Assembly (NCBI GenBank): GCA_013398055.1
Contig: VZRS01004545.1
Span: 90,720-154,719, forward strand
DNA length: 64,000 bases
Reading direction: 5' to 3'
Source: Ifrita kowaldi
Taxonomy: Eukaryota; Chordata; Aves; Passeriformes; Cinclosomatidae
Within the stretch, counting starts at the first letter, position 1. Each line of letters begins with the position of its first letter. The notes below the pieces were generated by a model, which did no database searches, was not told the origin of the DNA, and saw only the letters and a list, made by a program, of their open reading frames with translations. Made by a program: the position numbers and the translations under genes. Below are positions 10,885-25,900 of the stretch, piece after piece.

Positions 10885-11140
10885 CAGTTAAGCCGTGAAT
10901 CAATTATGATACCAAGCAATTGTGTAGATAATGAGTTAAGCAATGAAGCAGTTATACAGCAAATCATTTCTGATATTAAATAAAAATGGGCAGAATCAAC
11001 AGCAATATGTATCAATTATGCAGAGAACTATTACCAAAGTCAGTCGGTTAAGTAGAGAAACAGTTATACAGCAAGAGGATGAATAAATTAATCATCAAGT
11101 GGGACCATAATGCTGAGAATTAATTATGCAGAATCTTCCT
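10885..11140. repeat. Decayed tandem repeat, unit about 110 bases
   Basis: CAGTTATACAGCAA occurs exactly at 10949-10962 and 11061-11074 (spacing 112). AATTATG with similar flanks occurs near 10902, 11014 and 11122 (spacings 112 and 108). GTTAAG precedes the first motif in each unit. This looks like two to three old tandem copies. Confidence 0.65.
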
Positions 11141-14100
11141 TTGTGATAAGGGGCATGTCTGAGGCAGCTTCATGCACAGAAAAAAAAATCCAAAACAGAA
11201 CCATGAAAACAGGTGCAAAACTAATGAAGACACAAGTCCTGCACCAGTTGGCAGACCCTTTGTGACATCCTCTCATCTGTCTCTTTGGGCTAGACTAACC
11301 TGTGTTGCAATAGATGCTGAAGCCATTGCAGAAGCAGAGCAGAGGAAGCCTGTTTCTCCACCAAGCCTTCCTTCACTGGGAACATGGACATGAGATATAG
11401 GAAGTTCAGAGATGACTTTGTGGCTCTGACAGGTGGGATGTAGAAGGAGCCCATGGTCCCTGGAGTCATCTAGGCAGCACAGAGACTCAGGGTTCTTCAT
11501 GGCCCCTGGATTACTCAGGGTCAAACTTTGTGTACTTTCTACTAAAGAGACTGAAAGCTGGGTTCTTCTCTGCCTTGCATTGGTTTCCACCTCTAATAAA
11601 CAGATGTCAGCCGTCAGCAGAGAAATGTTTCCATTTTGTCAGCCGTTTCTACTGTTACAGCTGGATGAAAAACAACCGACCTTTTGGATACTACTCTCTC
11701 TGATGGTGTCCAATGTAAGGATTCTGCTTCAAGAGACAGCTGTCTTACTTTAAACAGACAAAAATGCGAGACAGACCCCAGGGTGGTGGAAAACAAATTT
11801 CCAAGTCTTCATTCCTGTGGTATCAATGAAATGTATTGATTTATACAGGGGACACAATATGCTGTATCATTTTTTCTTTCAAAGAAAAAATAACCTAAAC
11901 CCCAAAAACCCTGCAAGAGAGAAGGGAATCTGTAACATCTTTGAGAGAACAACATATTTTACCAGTTAAATGCTCAAACCTTTTACCTAGACAACACTTC
12001 CATCCAATCCCATGATAGATTGTCTTGACTGCTGGATCCAACTGAGAAGAAATGCTGAACTAGATTCTTCCAATTGTTATCTGTTCCAAGTCTAGGTGGA
12101 TTCTTAAGATGGCTAGCAAAAAGTCACTCTTGCTGCTCCCATTCCCCACCAGGGTTAAGGTTGCTGTTTCTCATTGCAGCTCAGAAGAGCAATAGTGAAG
12201 TGGTCTGTCTTAACTGTGACCAAACCTATAGCCTCCTCTTTGGCCAATGCTGCAATGTAAGCACAGAATATTCAGGTCTAAAACATGTTTTTCACACAAA
12301 GAAGTAAAGATATAGGTTCAAGTGCAGCAGTTATTACTTTTTCCAGTTATTGTTTCTTCCAACAAGGTTTAATGTCATATTTGTTGGTTAGAGAGATAAA
12401 GTTATATGGTATGTTCAGATGATAATGATACAAACATGGTAATAAATATTCCTATGTTTTTAGCAAAAGTGTTGTGAAACTAGTAACAGAAACTTCTTAA
12501 TATATTAGCCAATATTGTTAAAAAGTGTAGTATAGAAATATGTGAAATAGAAAAATATGACATGGAGGTAACTGTAAAGGAAAATGGGATCTGCTGGAGC
12601 AGAAGCAGACTGATGTGTTTGGATACAATGCCACCCTACTTCTGTTCAGCCATGTTAAAAATGCTGTAAACTCCTATTCTCATCTGAAATAGAGAATGTT
12701 AGCTTCAGCTCTTGGTATTTGCTCCTATTTGTGGCTTTCTGTCACCATTTTGGTACAGCACATCAGAATCAAATCTGGCACATGCAGTCAGTATTAATTG
12801 CACAGGATTATCTCTGAGGCAATGTGACAAGACCTTTATTCTGAGGGTCAGGGCTGCTGAAGTTAGCACTGCTTTTGTAAGCACCCAGCCATGCAACTGG
12901 GCATTATGCAGGTACAGTATACACATGAATAGAAAATACACATTTCTCTATGGAAAATATGCGAAAATTATAAAGGCAAGAGATGCAATTTCAGCTGCAT
13001 TATTCTGCAGCTTTCTGTTTCTTTATTTTGGAGGATTGTGCTGGGGAAAAGCTGCCAGTTACAACAAAACATTTCCTCTTTTTTTTTCCTTTAAGGTATG
13101 AGAACTGGAATCAATATTAATCAGTTATTCACACAGACACTTTTTGTTAGTCTTTGCACCTACATAAATACTTTTCATCAGGCCTCTAGGTGTTTCTGAA
13201 GGTTCCTGCAGACTTTTCCACATTTTCATTTCAGCTAGAAACTCAGTTTTAGTCAGTAGGGCAAACCTGTGGCATGTTCTGTGCAAAATGGCTCAAACTG
13301 GGTGTTTGCTTTCAAAACAGGCTTTCAACACCATTAGTTTGTTTCTTTCACTGTTGCTTTCTTTCCAGACGTCTCCCCTCTAGAATTATCTTCTATTAGA
13401 ACTATGGAGTTCGTTTGGCTGAATTTAATCTCATGTTATTTGTTTAATGCTATGTTAGTGTTAAACCTTCTTAGTTTCTTATTTTATGCTTAAAGCTAAA
13501 AATTATGTATACACCTCAAGACAAGGATGCAAAAGCCCTAAATATCTGCCATCAGAGTCTGAGTTGTAGAGATGACTGACACTGTAGGTAACACTGTTGT
13601 TCTTTGGCAACGCTGATCAGTGCTCAAAGAGTTTTAAAGCTGTAGATAGAGGGAGGAAAATTTGCCACCATGAATCAGAAGAAAAACTCACAATCTTGTT
13701 CACAAAAACGTAGACAAAGGGGAATAAACAACCTTGTTTCCTTTCCTGTAACTCCTGAGTGGGTTTTTTTACCCCTTGGCAACAAGCAATACCTTTGACT
13801 GTAGTTGCAGTTTAGGAAATTGCTTCCCTTATGTTAACTTTGACCTGCCTCCTAGCAGCCTCCAGTATTTGCAGATGTCTTTAGTACACCTAGACTAGAG
13901 GCTGGCTCTGGACCCAAGGCTCTGTGGTTGATAGTTATTAATATATTGCAGGATACTGTTAAATGTACCGTCTTGTTGGAGCCAAATGATTCTTTTTGCC
14001 TCCATGGAAAAATGCAAACTCTGTAGTCCAGAGATGAAGAGTTTCTCTTCTGTGTAATATTCCATAGGAACAGTAGATGGATGGAGCTGGTTATGGAAAT

Positions 14101-17100
14101 ATTTCCTGGACAACTGCAATGTTTAAATTTAGAGAACTTTAGCTTCCAGGCAGATGCCTATTAACTGACACTGAAGACCCAGAAAGAGACGGCCAACCCA
14201 GTGGCCTTGAGGACATGGAGTCAAGCTCCTTCTGAGCCTGAAAGCATTAATTGTTTAGGAATGACCAATGACTCTACAAACTCTGAGAAACACCGATGAG
14301 GTCCATGGTGTACTTTCAAATGTCATTTGCCTGTGTAGAGGTCACACAGACTTAGTGAGGGCTCAGAGAAGACAGTCCATCCAAGGAATGGTGCATAGGC
14401 AAGACAGATGTAAGCATAAGTTACTTAAAATACTCCAGATGTTATCTAATGCTTTGTTTCTTGTAATCGTCACTTAAATATGAGACCTGGTCATAGACTC
14501 CCTGGGGTGGTGACATAAATGCCAGAAACTGACTGTGTGTCTGGGCTGAGACTGGTTGCTCTACAGAGCACTGTAGGCTCATCTAAAAATAGGGAATGTT
14601 CCCCTCTACAGCTGGCATAGTGATCTCTGCTGGGGTGCACTTGGAGTGACTCACAAGAGGACTGAGATACAATTTCCTTTATAACCATAAAAATTACATA
14701 AAATAAATGCCCATATATTTGGAAAAACATTAAAATGTCAACATCACCTAGAGCTTTCAAAAAATAAATATTGTGAGGCCAAAAGACCTGGAAGAAAACA
14801 TCTTTAAATTGTGATAGGTAACTGCTTAACTATTTAGAAAGAGAAAGGAAATTACCAACTAAGAGTTAACCCCCATTTCTTTAGGATTCCGCTAGACCAC
14901 AATTCCTTTTTAAATAAAATGCAAATCACTCAGAAAACACAGCTTCACCTGCTGACTTCAAGGTATTATGAATTAATACTGTCGCTGGAAGAAGTAACAT
15001 GTTTCCTTTTGTTACTGGCCAGTAGTCTAGGTTATAACATTTTGTAGCATTTCCAGATGGAAGAAAGTAGTCCAATAAAAGATTTTGCATCAGTAAGGTC
15101 ATTTGGGGACATAATTGTGTGTGAAACGTTGCATTTTTGGCAATATGTGAAAAGAGATTACAGTTCTGGGTGCCTAGTTTTTTGAGATAGGTCCTCCTTG
15201 TATAGAATATTTTTCCCCTGCATTTAAGTGTCAAATTTCATTGCATTAAAAAAGAGTACACACCGTAACAGATGGCAAAAATGCCATTGAATAATTTTTA
15301 ATAATAGCATAAAGCTAATTGCTTGTCAGCAGAAAATACCTTTTCCAGAACTGGCAGAAACCCTACAGAATATCCATGTTGTTGCTGTAAGGTTCAAGCT
15401 GGTTGATTTTGTAAAAATCTGACAGAAGTAGTCTTTGCATTCATCGAAATACATTTAGGTACAGCTGCTGAAATGAGTACCTAATTGACGTGAAATGCTG
15501 CTGGAGTGCCAAAATGAAAAAATAGATTTTAAAAAGATGAAATTACTTCAGTTATTACTTGACCATCTGATGAAGCAAGGTACTCTGGCTTTTGGAAGAG
15601 CTTTGTATGAGTTTATACATACTGAAGATTTTAATTTTACATCTTTTAATTGAGAGTATTATGTAGATATGTACTCTACCTGTTAAACATTAATGAATAC
15701 CCTTTTTGGCACCACTGTGAGAAATGGCAATATTATTATAATTCCTGTATTGCAGATGTAAAGCCCCTAAATTATAGTTGGTGACTTCTGTGCATACATT
15801 TCCATCAACAAGGAAAAGCCCTTACAATTCAGTAGGACAAGCAGAAACTCATTATACATTTAAGTTATCTCACTGTTGTTAACGTTGCTGTGAATGTCTG
15901 AAGAAGTTTGAAATTTTTTGCTTTGTATGCTTTTCTCCTGAAGGAATGGCAAATGATGTATGTGCATTTTTTAAACAAAACAAGGTTAAAAGTTACTTTA
16001 TATTTAAAACAAGAGAATTTATATTTAGACCGAAGATATACTAAATACTCCACCTAAGGAAGATGACTCAATTGACAGTGCCTGACAAAACTAGTCAGCC
16101 CAAATGACTAAATCATGACATCTGTCTGGACTACAGTGCTGTTCACAAAGAACATCACCCAGAAGGTGATTTAAAACTTTCAGCAGAACTAGTTCCAAGT
16201 AGTATTTAGATTTTTTATATAACTCTAATCCAAATAAACACTTTGAAATGCAACAGAAGCTGATAGCCATAATTTCTATCTTAGGAGAGACTCTAACCTA
16301 GTAAGGACCCAGCATTTTTTGTTGTATCTTTACTTTCCTACAGCTGTTAATGGGAAAATTATCTCAATATTTTATATCCACTGCGAGTCTTGTTCTTCTT
16401 ATTTTGATATAATATTGAAGACATGAATAGCTGGAAGAATAGGTGTAATTTATTGATTCATAGGAACACAGAAAATCAGGGGAATTTCACACACACTGAT
16501 ACCACCCATCTTTGCTATGTCAAGAAAGTCACTTGAAATCTGAAGGCCTTCCGTGGAGTTTACATCTGTCCTTCAGGCTCTGGAACTCAATGAGTTCTCA
16601 AACTCTGAAAGACTTCCTATCTGTTGGCTCTATGGGTTCAGTATAAAGACCCTTATTTTTCCCTGAACAGGACTGTGATGGGGGAAGAATCTCACTGATA
16701 CAGAAATGTGATTCCAGCTTTTCATTTGCCAAGTGTATTTTTAACTATTTATTTTTGAGTGGCTGCTCTGCACTTTGCTTTAGTGTTATTTTTATAAAGA
16801 TAATTTGTAGCTGTGTAAAAGGTGCTGAGGGTGCACTTCCAGAACCCTTTTGTACATATGCAAAAATAATGAATAAATAAATAAATGCTCCTTTCACATG
16901 ACCTCATCAAAAGCAAAGCCAAATTCTAGCAAGAGAGAGCCAGCTGAGCAGAATTTTCCAAGTGCCTGTATTACAACATTATTCCTATTCCCATTGCATC
17001 TCAGAGCCCTAGTCACAGACTGGGACATTACGATGCTAAGTGCCACACAAAAATAAAAAGGATGTCTTTGTTCCAAGGGGCTTTTATAATAGCAGTGGTT

Positions 17101-17942
17101 GAAACAGAGCAATGTCTGTCAGTAAGACCCAGGAACGTTTTTCTGAGTGTGGAAGTCTGTATCAGCAGTTTCTTTTTACGCCAGCTCAAGGACAGATGGG
17201 GTAGGTAGGTGTGATGATATCTGAAGTTCCATTTCAGATGCTGTGAACAAACTCATAAATGCTTCAGAAGAACCAAGCTGTACACTTGCTGTACTTTGAA
17301 GAGGTAAGTTAGAAAACCAAATGCTAATCAGCCAGCTATGCAGAGATGAAGTGGGGACAGTCAGCTCAGGTTTTCAAGTCAGCATTGCTGAGGGATTTTG
17401 CTTATGTACACACTTGTGATCTTGTTTTCTATGTCTACAACCATCTGAAATTTTGCATAGCTGCAGACTGAACATCTGCATAAATCTGAATGAAAGATTT
17501 AAAAAACAAATAAGAAGATTATGTAGCAAAACCACATCTTTGTTGCAGCATTTTGGAGCTCAGACACAAAAAATCAGACACATTATATGAAACTAACAAT
17601 ACAAAATTGTGTTTTCAATACATATAATCCATCTGGACATTAACTTTTATCACCTGTATTTTCAGGTTTGAACTGAAGGCATCACACTCCTAGGAGCAAG
17701 GAAATCATTATGAATTATTAGGCTAGTACTGAAGACACTGCATAGTTCCAATAAATGGACAGTGAGGACATATATTTGTGGAGGTAAAGGCAAATTGACT
17801 CATCTCTCAAATCTTGTAGTTGTGGTGATACATTGCTGGAGCCCCAAGGGCTCACTAGCCTGAAAGTGACAGCTGTGCTTTCATTGAGAGAAAAGGATTT
17901 TAGTTCTTGGATCCCTGTGGCAAGTGACAGTCCCCAAATTTT
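11141..17942. other. Intergenic, no gene seen
   Basis: AT-rich single-copy-looking sequence. Short (AAAT)n run near 16868-16886. No CR1 end, RNA gene or supported coding frame recognised. Confidence 0.7.
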
Positions 17943-17978
17943 CAGGAGTGCAGGAGACTTCAGGAGTGCAGGAGACTA
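17943..17978. repeat. 18-base tandem duplication
   Basis: CAGGAGTGCAGGAGACTT at 17943-17960 is followed by the same unit with only the last base changed (17961-17978). Confidence 0.9.
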
Positions 17979-20900
17979 TATGCTGAACTTTTCTTCATGC
18001 AGTCATGCCCTGGCCATGTCTGCATCTCAAGTCTTTTGTGATACCCTTCCAGGCTGTGATTGTGCCCTGCCATGTGCCCTTCCTTGTGTACGCACATGAA
18101 GTTAAAGAAATGCACAACCTGAGGCTGCATGGGAGGAAAGCAAGCACATCTCTTCTTTATCAAAAGGAAAAATAGTCTCTATAAGGTGATTTTACATATT
18201 GATTTTCCCTTGGCAAGAAGCATGCATTGTTGAAATTACACACACGTCCTGCTTTCTTCATCTGCTGTGACTTTGGGGGAGTAACATTACCAGACAAGCA
18301 AAGAAATCAATCTGGCATCTGGGAAACTTGACAGTAGGGAAGAACTAGAAAGGGAATTGCAGTTTTAAATGGCTACCTCTTCTCTTTTCATTGCTAGCAC
18401 CTAGAGTCCTAAGTGGAATTGGGCCCCATTTCCAGAAAGTACAACTAAACGCTAGACAGTTTACACAAAATCTCAATTTTTACCTGATTGGGTAAAATAG
18501 AAATATTTTTGGATTGACCAGAATGAGAACGCTTTTGTTCAACTAAATCAAAGCATTTCATGCTAGATCAGAGAACATTTCTGAGCTGCTAATACTGATG
18601 TTCTGCATCAGCCAGTTTATCTCTACATCAGGATCTTTGCCTAGATTAAACCCTGGTACTATTCCATAATGTGCCTGTAGACTACACCAGCCCAGACAAG
18701 TTCATCAGCTGGAGCATATTTGGAGGCAAGGGGTTGAGGGGAAAGGGGCCCTTGGGCAGTTCAGCTGGGCACCATTCTGTTTGGGGAGCACTGAAACTTT
18801 TCAGTGAAATTAAAATGCAGCTGGAATTGGCTTTTTGAACGCTAGAAGTGCAGCTGGGAAGTAACTGGTGGGTTAAAACTGCAGATGAAAAGCCGTGGGC
18901 ACTTGTAGCAATTAAGCAGTCTGGAGTCTTTCACAGAATGAGCAAAAAACCACACATTTTAAATACAGTGAAAATATCAGGCAAATATATCTCTGCAGCT
19001 TTTTCCTGGCACTTTATTTCATCAACCAGCTAGTAATACTAGTGTTCATACCCTATATATAATTTTTTCCCAATGATTTTTCTTTAAAAAGAGGTCATGT
19101 TTAAAAATTAGGGTTGAAATAAATAACTCACAAGCCAATATCAGCAGGCCCCTATTTCAGGGTGTCAATTAGATGGCTACTTTTGCACTGCTGGGTGCTT
19201 GACAACACACAGTTAAATTATAACAATATGCAGTGAAAATCACTACTGGCCTCCTTTGCTTCTTCCTCCATTAGCTTCTATTGTCCTTAACATAAGCCCT
19301 GGTAATTCTTCCACTCATTTGAATAAATAATAATTACAGTTCAGTAATCCTTGTTACAGCATTGCCTAATTAGTCTCTGTAGCTGACTTAAGGTTTTAAA
19401 TCATGAAGATAGAAATGAATTAAATATAGGATAAACAAAACCCTCTCACGAAACAGCTTCCTCTCCAACATCATAGAAATATTTCTCAAGGAGCTAGGGA
19501 AAAAAAATTTAAAAAGCATTTTAACTTATTTTCCTGGACAATTGCCAACTTTTGATTTGTTGATATTTTTATTTTGCTCTCTTGGGTCTCAAATGGAAGA
19601 TGGACCATGTCTTGAAATGTCGGTAAAATTTTTATCTTTAAGTAGTCTTCTAGGAATGATGCTGCATGCATAAAACATCCAACATCCAACAGACCAAACT
19701 AAACTCTTCTATGAGTGTATTAAAGTCAATGGAGTTACTCACAAATGAAATTGGCCCGATGAAGTATTCTGGAGAATAGAGCGAAGCCTATCAGACTACA
19801 TACAAGAAAATATAATACCAGAGCTGCACAGTTGGACAATTTAATTCTATTTTCCTTTCAGCTCGAAAGCTTCTCGCTTGCTAGTTTCTATTCTGCATAG
19901 CTTTTTATACGACAGCCATCACCACAAGATCTGAGCACCTTCCAATAATGCATTAAATAGTGTGACTAACATCTGGTCCAAGTTTGTTTTCTCATCTTCT
20001 CTAATGCTCTGGGAAGTTCTGTTTATAATAAATAATTATCATGACGAAGGGTATTTGCCCCTTAAGATGCTAAAGAAGAGAAGTGGCATTTTTTACACAG
20101 AAATCAAGTACTTAGGGGAAAACATACTTCTTTTCTGCAATTCACAAATACAGCCTTATATGTTTAAAAAGTACTTTCCACAGACGTCTCAGGAAGAACA
20201 CTTTGCAACACTAATGCATTCCTACTGCCCTCTGTACACAGAATTATGTCAAGGCAAAATCTTGGGAGAAGAAGATGTGTTGTCAGTTTGGTAGGAATCA
20301 AAGTGGTTCACATCCTTGTGGAAGATGCTTGGCCATTTCTGAGACTGGCAGAGAGCAGAGCCGGGGGTGGGGGGGAGAGTTTCAGGCTTGGATCATGGCT
20401 GATCCAGGACCAGCTGGAGTTGACAGCAGGAGGCTCCACGTGGCTCCTCTTTGGTTCATTCTGGAGACCACAATGGGAAGGAGTTGAGTAAAACATTCAC
20501 ACAATGAAATCAGAAATAAAGAAGAACTTGGGATTTGAGCAATCCCCTTATGAATTAGCAGTGTACTTTGCTCATGACACAAAAAGAAATCTTAAAAAAA
20601 TGAAAAAGAAAGATGAAGAAATGATCAGAGAGAGCAGAAATACCATGTTGCACGAAGTGGCTTAAAGCCATGTGTGCATTCAAACCCCAGGCTCAGTTCT
20701 TTTGATACATCTAACAGATAAATCATGCTGTTGTTTGATCATCTACATTTGAATCTTATACTTCAAATTCAGATGAATCTTAGCAAGCTTAGGAGTCGTT
20801 ACTCCTTAATTTGAATTCAATTGAGTAACATCTGTGCTGAGAAGCTAATTGCACAGATTTTTCAGTGGTCTTTTTATGAAGTATTTCCTCTTTTCCATTT

Positions 20901-22903
20901 AAGAAATGAGGCTTTTGTTAGCTCTGCAGATAACCATGGTTCAAATTCATGCCTATCATTAGCATCTTCTTTCAGTTTGTTGTTGTTTTTCCATCAGGTG
21001 TTTATGTGAGTTTGATTCCATCTTCTTACGCAGGAATGCAAGAGAACAACCCCAGTTTCTGTTCCAGCTCTTTCATCACATACTGCCTCTCCCTGCAGTG
21101 TAGGTGCTCCTGCAAGTCCCATCTCTGTTTCTGCAAAAGTTTCTATTGACTTTGGGTTCTCTGTAATAAGATTTTTTTTCAGTAAGAATTTAAAAAATAG
21201 TAATTTAAACAAAAAATAAAGGTAGAGCTGGGAATCTGAAGTACAAGATGAAGTTTTTTCATCAGGCAGTTCACACTGAGTAATTGACAGTTCTGAAGGC
21301 CCATGCGTGTGTTCTGCTAGCAGGCAGGATCAGTCCAGCTTCTGAGAAGTTGGTTGGGTGGTGAGAAATATTGGTGACATAAAAAAATGTAAGCTGATGC
21401 AATAACATGAAATTAGTGACAGCAATGGCTTTCTGCCTAGTGCTGAAAAGAAACTGTAAGCTCACCTGAGTTACACTACTGGAACTCCAAAGATGCCACA
21501 GAGCACAGAAACTTGCCAGTGACTGGAATCTTGCAGTCAGTAATTTAAAATGATATGTGAAATGTAGTTCAAAGAAGCTGTGATTTATTTCAGTGGATCC
21601 TGTACCTTTGAATCCTGTATTTTACCACTGAACCCATACACAAGACCAGTCCTTGTAGACATTTGCGGTAACTGCTAGAAATAGCTGTTTGTGTTAAAAC
21701 GGGACCAGAATCTGCTGGTTGGTAACATGAATCTCCTCCTCTTCACTCCCAAGGGAGCTGCAAACACAAAATAACACCCAGCCCAAATTTACTCACTTTT
21801 AGTTTGGTGTGTTTTTCTCTCATCTTTATTAGAAAAATACATTCTTCTCCTTTCTCTAAGAATTGTATTGATTATACATTCTAGATATAAAGAGCTACTG
21901 TTGCATCCGGCATTGTTTTTATCTGGTAAATGAACCAGACCAAATTCTTAAAATAAACTGAATTCAGAGGTATATTGAAATGCTAAAGGCAGGAGCATTT
22001 CAAGAAACAATTAGAACCCATTTTGAAAATGCAAAGACATAAAAATAAGCAAAGCAGCCAGCCTAAATTGGCTTTGATCCCCTATGCTCCAGCATTGCTT
22101 TTTGTTCTGTGGCTTTTCAGTGAGGTAGAAGAAAGTTTTTATCAAAAATATTCCTATCATTTAGGCACTGTAATAACCTGCAATCTACAGGCTTTCAGGA
22201 TTCAGAGAGGTTAGGTAACCACCTTTTGTTCAGCTCCTCATTCTCTATCATTTTCATTCTAAGCACCTAATACAGAATGTCACAGAAATCTATGGGTTGA
22301 TTTCTATTTGAGCTGATTTAGACAATGCTAAGTGCTGCAAATGTGTCTATTACTATCTTTAAAGATCTCCATAATGAGCAGGAGTATATCAGTGATTTAC
22401 ACCTCTTCTGTTACCATCATCCACACTAATAAAGAGCACCAAGATCATCTCCATCTCTTGTCAAAAGCATTTTGTTTTCACACGTTCCATATAAAATTTG
22501 CTGATGATTTGTAAAATGCAAATGAACAGTGGCCAGGTAGATAGATTTATCTTATCATAATATTATGACAGTTTACTTAATCATTTTGTTGTGTGAACTG
22601 TGAAGATTGCTGCTGCTGTGGAAACACAGCAGAAGGCTGCAAGAATGCACAAAGGCAGTCAGCACCTGTGGAAGGTAAAGATGCTTTGTACTGCTGCTGT
22701 AGTCTTAAGGGGGGGAAAAAGGGATGATCTAAAAAATCCCCCAAAGACTCATTAAGAAGGATTCTATTTGCACATTAGTGTATTGTGCTAAATTTACTTA
22801 CTTATTTTCATGTCAACAGCGACCCGTACTAATGAAAAGCTTATGCAACAGCAACGAATTTAGTAAAATAAAAATACAAATAAAAAAATCATTTTAAAGA
22901 GTT
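17979..22903. other. Intergenic, no gene seen
   Basis: AT-rich. Three overlapping short frames at 20246-20496 arise in a locally G-rich patch (a G5-T-G7 run near 20363) and show no family. Nothing else recognised. Confidence 0.7.
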
Positions 22904-22963
22904 AGATTACACCAAACTGTAATTACTAATTCAAGATTACACATGACTGTAATTAACAGTTCA
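22904..22963. repeat. 30-base tandem duplication with homeodomain-type cores
   Basis: Two adjacent 30-base units (22904-22933 and 22934-22963) match at 24 of 30 positions. Each holds AGATTACAC and ACTGTAATTA, that is a TAATCT core and a TAATTA core. Confidence 0.8.
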
Positions 22964-25900
22964 GTGTCACAAACACTATCAAAAGGCAACTGATGACACA
23001 TTTACAGTATACACAAACACCATTGCTAGCAAAGTTTTGATACCATATGTTTTTTTCCCTTCTGCTAATGGTTCAAATGGCTTAGGTAAACTGAATGCCA
23101 GTAGGGAAATCTAGCCAGGTTAATGCTATTTACCGTGTCTCAGTTCAAGACAGGTTTTAACATGCTGTTTAAATTCACCTCTGTCTAAAAATAAATTTCC
23201 TAAACATCTGCTTGGCAGTAGCATGTGCTAAGACCCCATTTCTTACAGCAGCACACGCATGAGTCTTTTCCTGACTTAGACCCACGAGGATACAATCCTC
23301 ATTTTAAACCCCTTCTGAGCAAGGCAAATAGGAATTCAGAGTCACTTCACTAACAGGAATCTTATAATATAAACCATACTTCTCTCCAAAACAGATCTAA
23401 TAAAAGGAGGACAGTTTTATTCACGTGTAGTCAGGCCCTGTGGAGAGACTACTGTGAAGATTCAGGGCTGATGTGGTTCTATAAAATTGTGAATTCCCTG
23501 CCTTTTATTGACCTTCTAATTGTATTTTAGAAAGATGGCAATGGATACCAGTCTTAACAGGAAGTTACTGATTATATAAGCTGAACAACAAATTAAAAGC
23601 CTAAGAGGAGCTCATCAAAGTAAAGACAGCTGGAGGCCAGTGGCAGGATTACCTAATGTGGTAGAGTGTGTAAACCCCAAATTCAAGTAAATACAGGGAA
23701 ATGGTAACCCTGACACCTTTCTAGATTCTGCTGTGGACCTTCAATACTGCTGACCAATGCATGGCACCATTTGCCTTAGAGAAGTGGCAGGGCATGTGGA
23801 CCTATTTAGCAAAGTAACTTAGAAAGACAAAAAACCTCAGTGCTTTACAGGGACCATCCTTGCTGCAGGAGGACTCACCCGTGAAGACTCACAGGGCTCA
23901 AATCTGTCTCCATGAAGACCCAAATCTGTCTCCACCTCCTTTCCATTTCTCTTTGCAGTTTCAAGGTGAGCTGGTTGGACAGCATAGGCTCAAGGATCAC
24001 CATTGTCAGTAAGGTCCAGCTCTTATGTGGGATTGGGTCAGGAAAGAGGAATAGCTGTGTCAGATGGGTCCCGTGAGACTGCAGTGGGAAGCTTTCAGAG
24101 TGAAACATGCTGTTACAGTGCTGCCCTCACTGATTTACTGCCTCAGCTTGTACAGTACAAATGTCTGATCCTAAATTGCATCACTTTGCATTGCAGCATT
24201 TGTACGTGTGTGTTGCTGCATCATGCTGCAGCTTTTGTGCTTGTTGTTTTCCACCACTTCTGGCTCAGAGGTTGCCCCATTCTGGTGGGCAATGACGTGG
24301 CTTCAGCCAATCATTCCTGTGTCCATTGAGCTGCAGCTCAATATGGGTGGGCAGGCAGACATCAGAGATTTCCAGGCTTGGGAAACCTCCTTAGGTCATC
24401 ATGCTACAACAGCAGGTCCCCATAGCAAATCTAAATTACCTCTCTGATGCCTTCTCTAAGGTGTTGGATTTCTAGGTTTACCATTCATGCACCTCATAGT
24501 TTATGGTAACTGGAAGTTTACCTAAGACCAGTTTGTTGAGGTTCCTTTTCCAGCACCATGGAAGTTTCGGGTAGGAGCAGGACTCACCTGTGGGGCAGGC
24601 AGAGCTTCCCTTGCACCTCCTTCTGGGATCTAACAAGCTGCTCTGGGAACGCACTTTCCCATCCACCACCTTCATTCTCCACCCCTTGCTGCTGCAGCTG
24701 CAAGGTGCATTTCTTTGACTGTGTCACCTTTAACGTGATGATAATCTTATATGTTTGTTTTTAAAGCGTGCTGGTAGGTTTTCATTGTCATCCACTAGAT
24801 GTAGGAGGGACCCTACACACTCATTCCCCCACCCACAGAAAAGAAAGGAGAAAACCCATCAGTGACTTCAGTAACATCAGGCACTTCACATACTACTGGA
24901 AGGCACATCTTGGTGTGGTGCTGTGCCTAAGGACAGATGGAGTGTACAGCTCTTCACACCCAGGGAAGCTGCACATCCCTCCCTTGGTTTGGGGAGCACT
25001 CTTGATACACCATTTTTAATTTTTGTTACTTCTATGTTAGCCTGCAGCATTCCCAGAAAGACTTCACACTGTAACAGAGCTCAGGTGGATCACTAGTCCT
25101 ACCTCTGTCTGTGCTCTTTGAACATGAGCTATCATCTCTGGCTTGCAGTTCAGATGTAGTGGGACTAACAGCAGGAGCTTCTGGTACACTGAGCTACCAG
25201 AGCATTTGTCAGCTTGAAGAATTCAAAGGTGAAGTCATACAGCAAAGCAACAGGAAAAACACCACTCATGAAAATCTCTTTCAAGAGTCATGTGTTATGA
25301 ACACTATGTAAAGCTGAAAGAAGAAATTACATACCTGAAGTATTTTTAACCTACCGTTTCCAATATGCAGTAGATAAATCGTTAACTGGAAAGGATTTAA
25401 AATATATTAATGACACTGCTCTGATCTGGTTTTTTTCCTTTTCTCTAACCCTTCTGTCTGGTATTTGATGGTGGAAATACAGGAATTACTTGTGACTTTC
25501 CTGTGGCTAAATGACCTATCAAGTTTTTTTGCACCAGCACATTGGTGCTTGGGATATCTGGGTGCAGGGAGAAACACTCAATGCCATTGTAAAGTCTGAG
25601 AGTATTCTCTGTGCAAAAAGAATAGATCCAAGGATCAAGAAGAGTTTCACTCGCACCAGGAACTTAAAAGAGGCAAATATATTGCCATTCTTATGAATAT
25701 ACCAACACACCTACCCTCACTGTGTCCTTTAATGTTTGAGACTCTGCATGGTGTCTTTAGATTACTTTTGAAATGCAATTTTCACATTCTTGTTTGTTTT
25801 GACTGATATCTTAATACAATATAAAGTGCTTTCCAGAAACAATCCTTCTCTGTCAGACAAAGGCACCAAAGTAAACACTCCTTGATTTGTGCTTGGCAGC

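Noticed and set aside
10416..10903. Two overlapping Pro/Ser-rich minus-strand frames
   Set aside because: They are explained by the purine-rich strand bias, which removes stop codons on the other strand.
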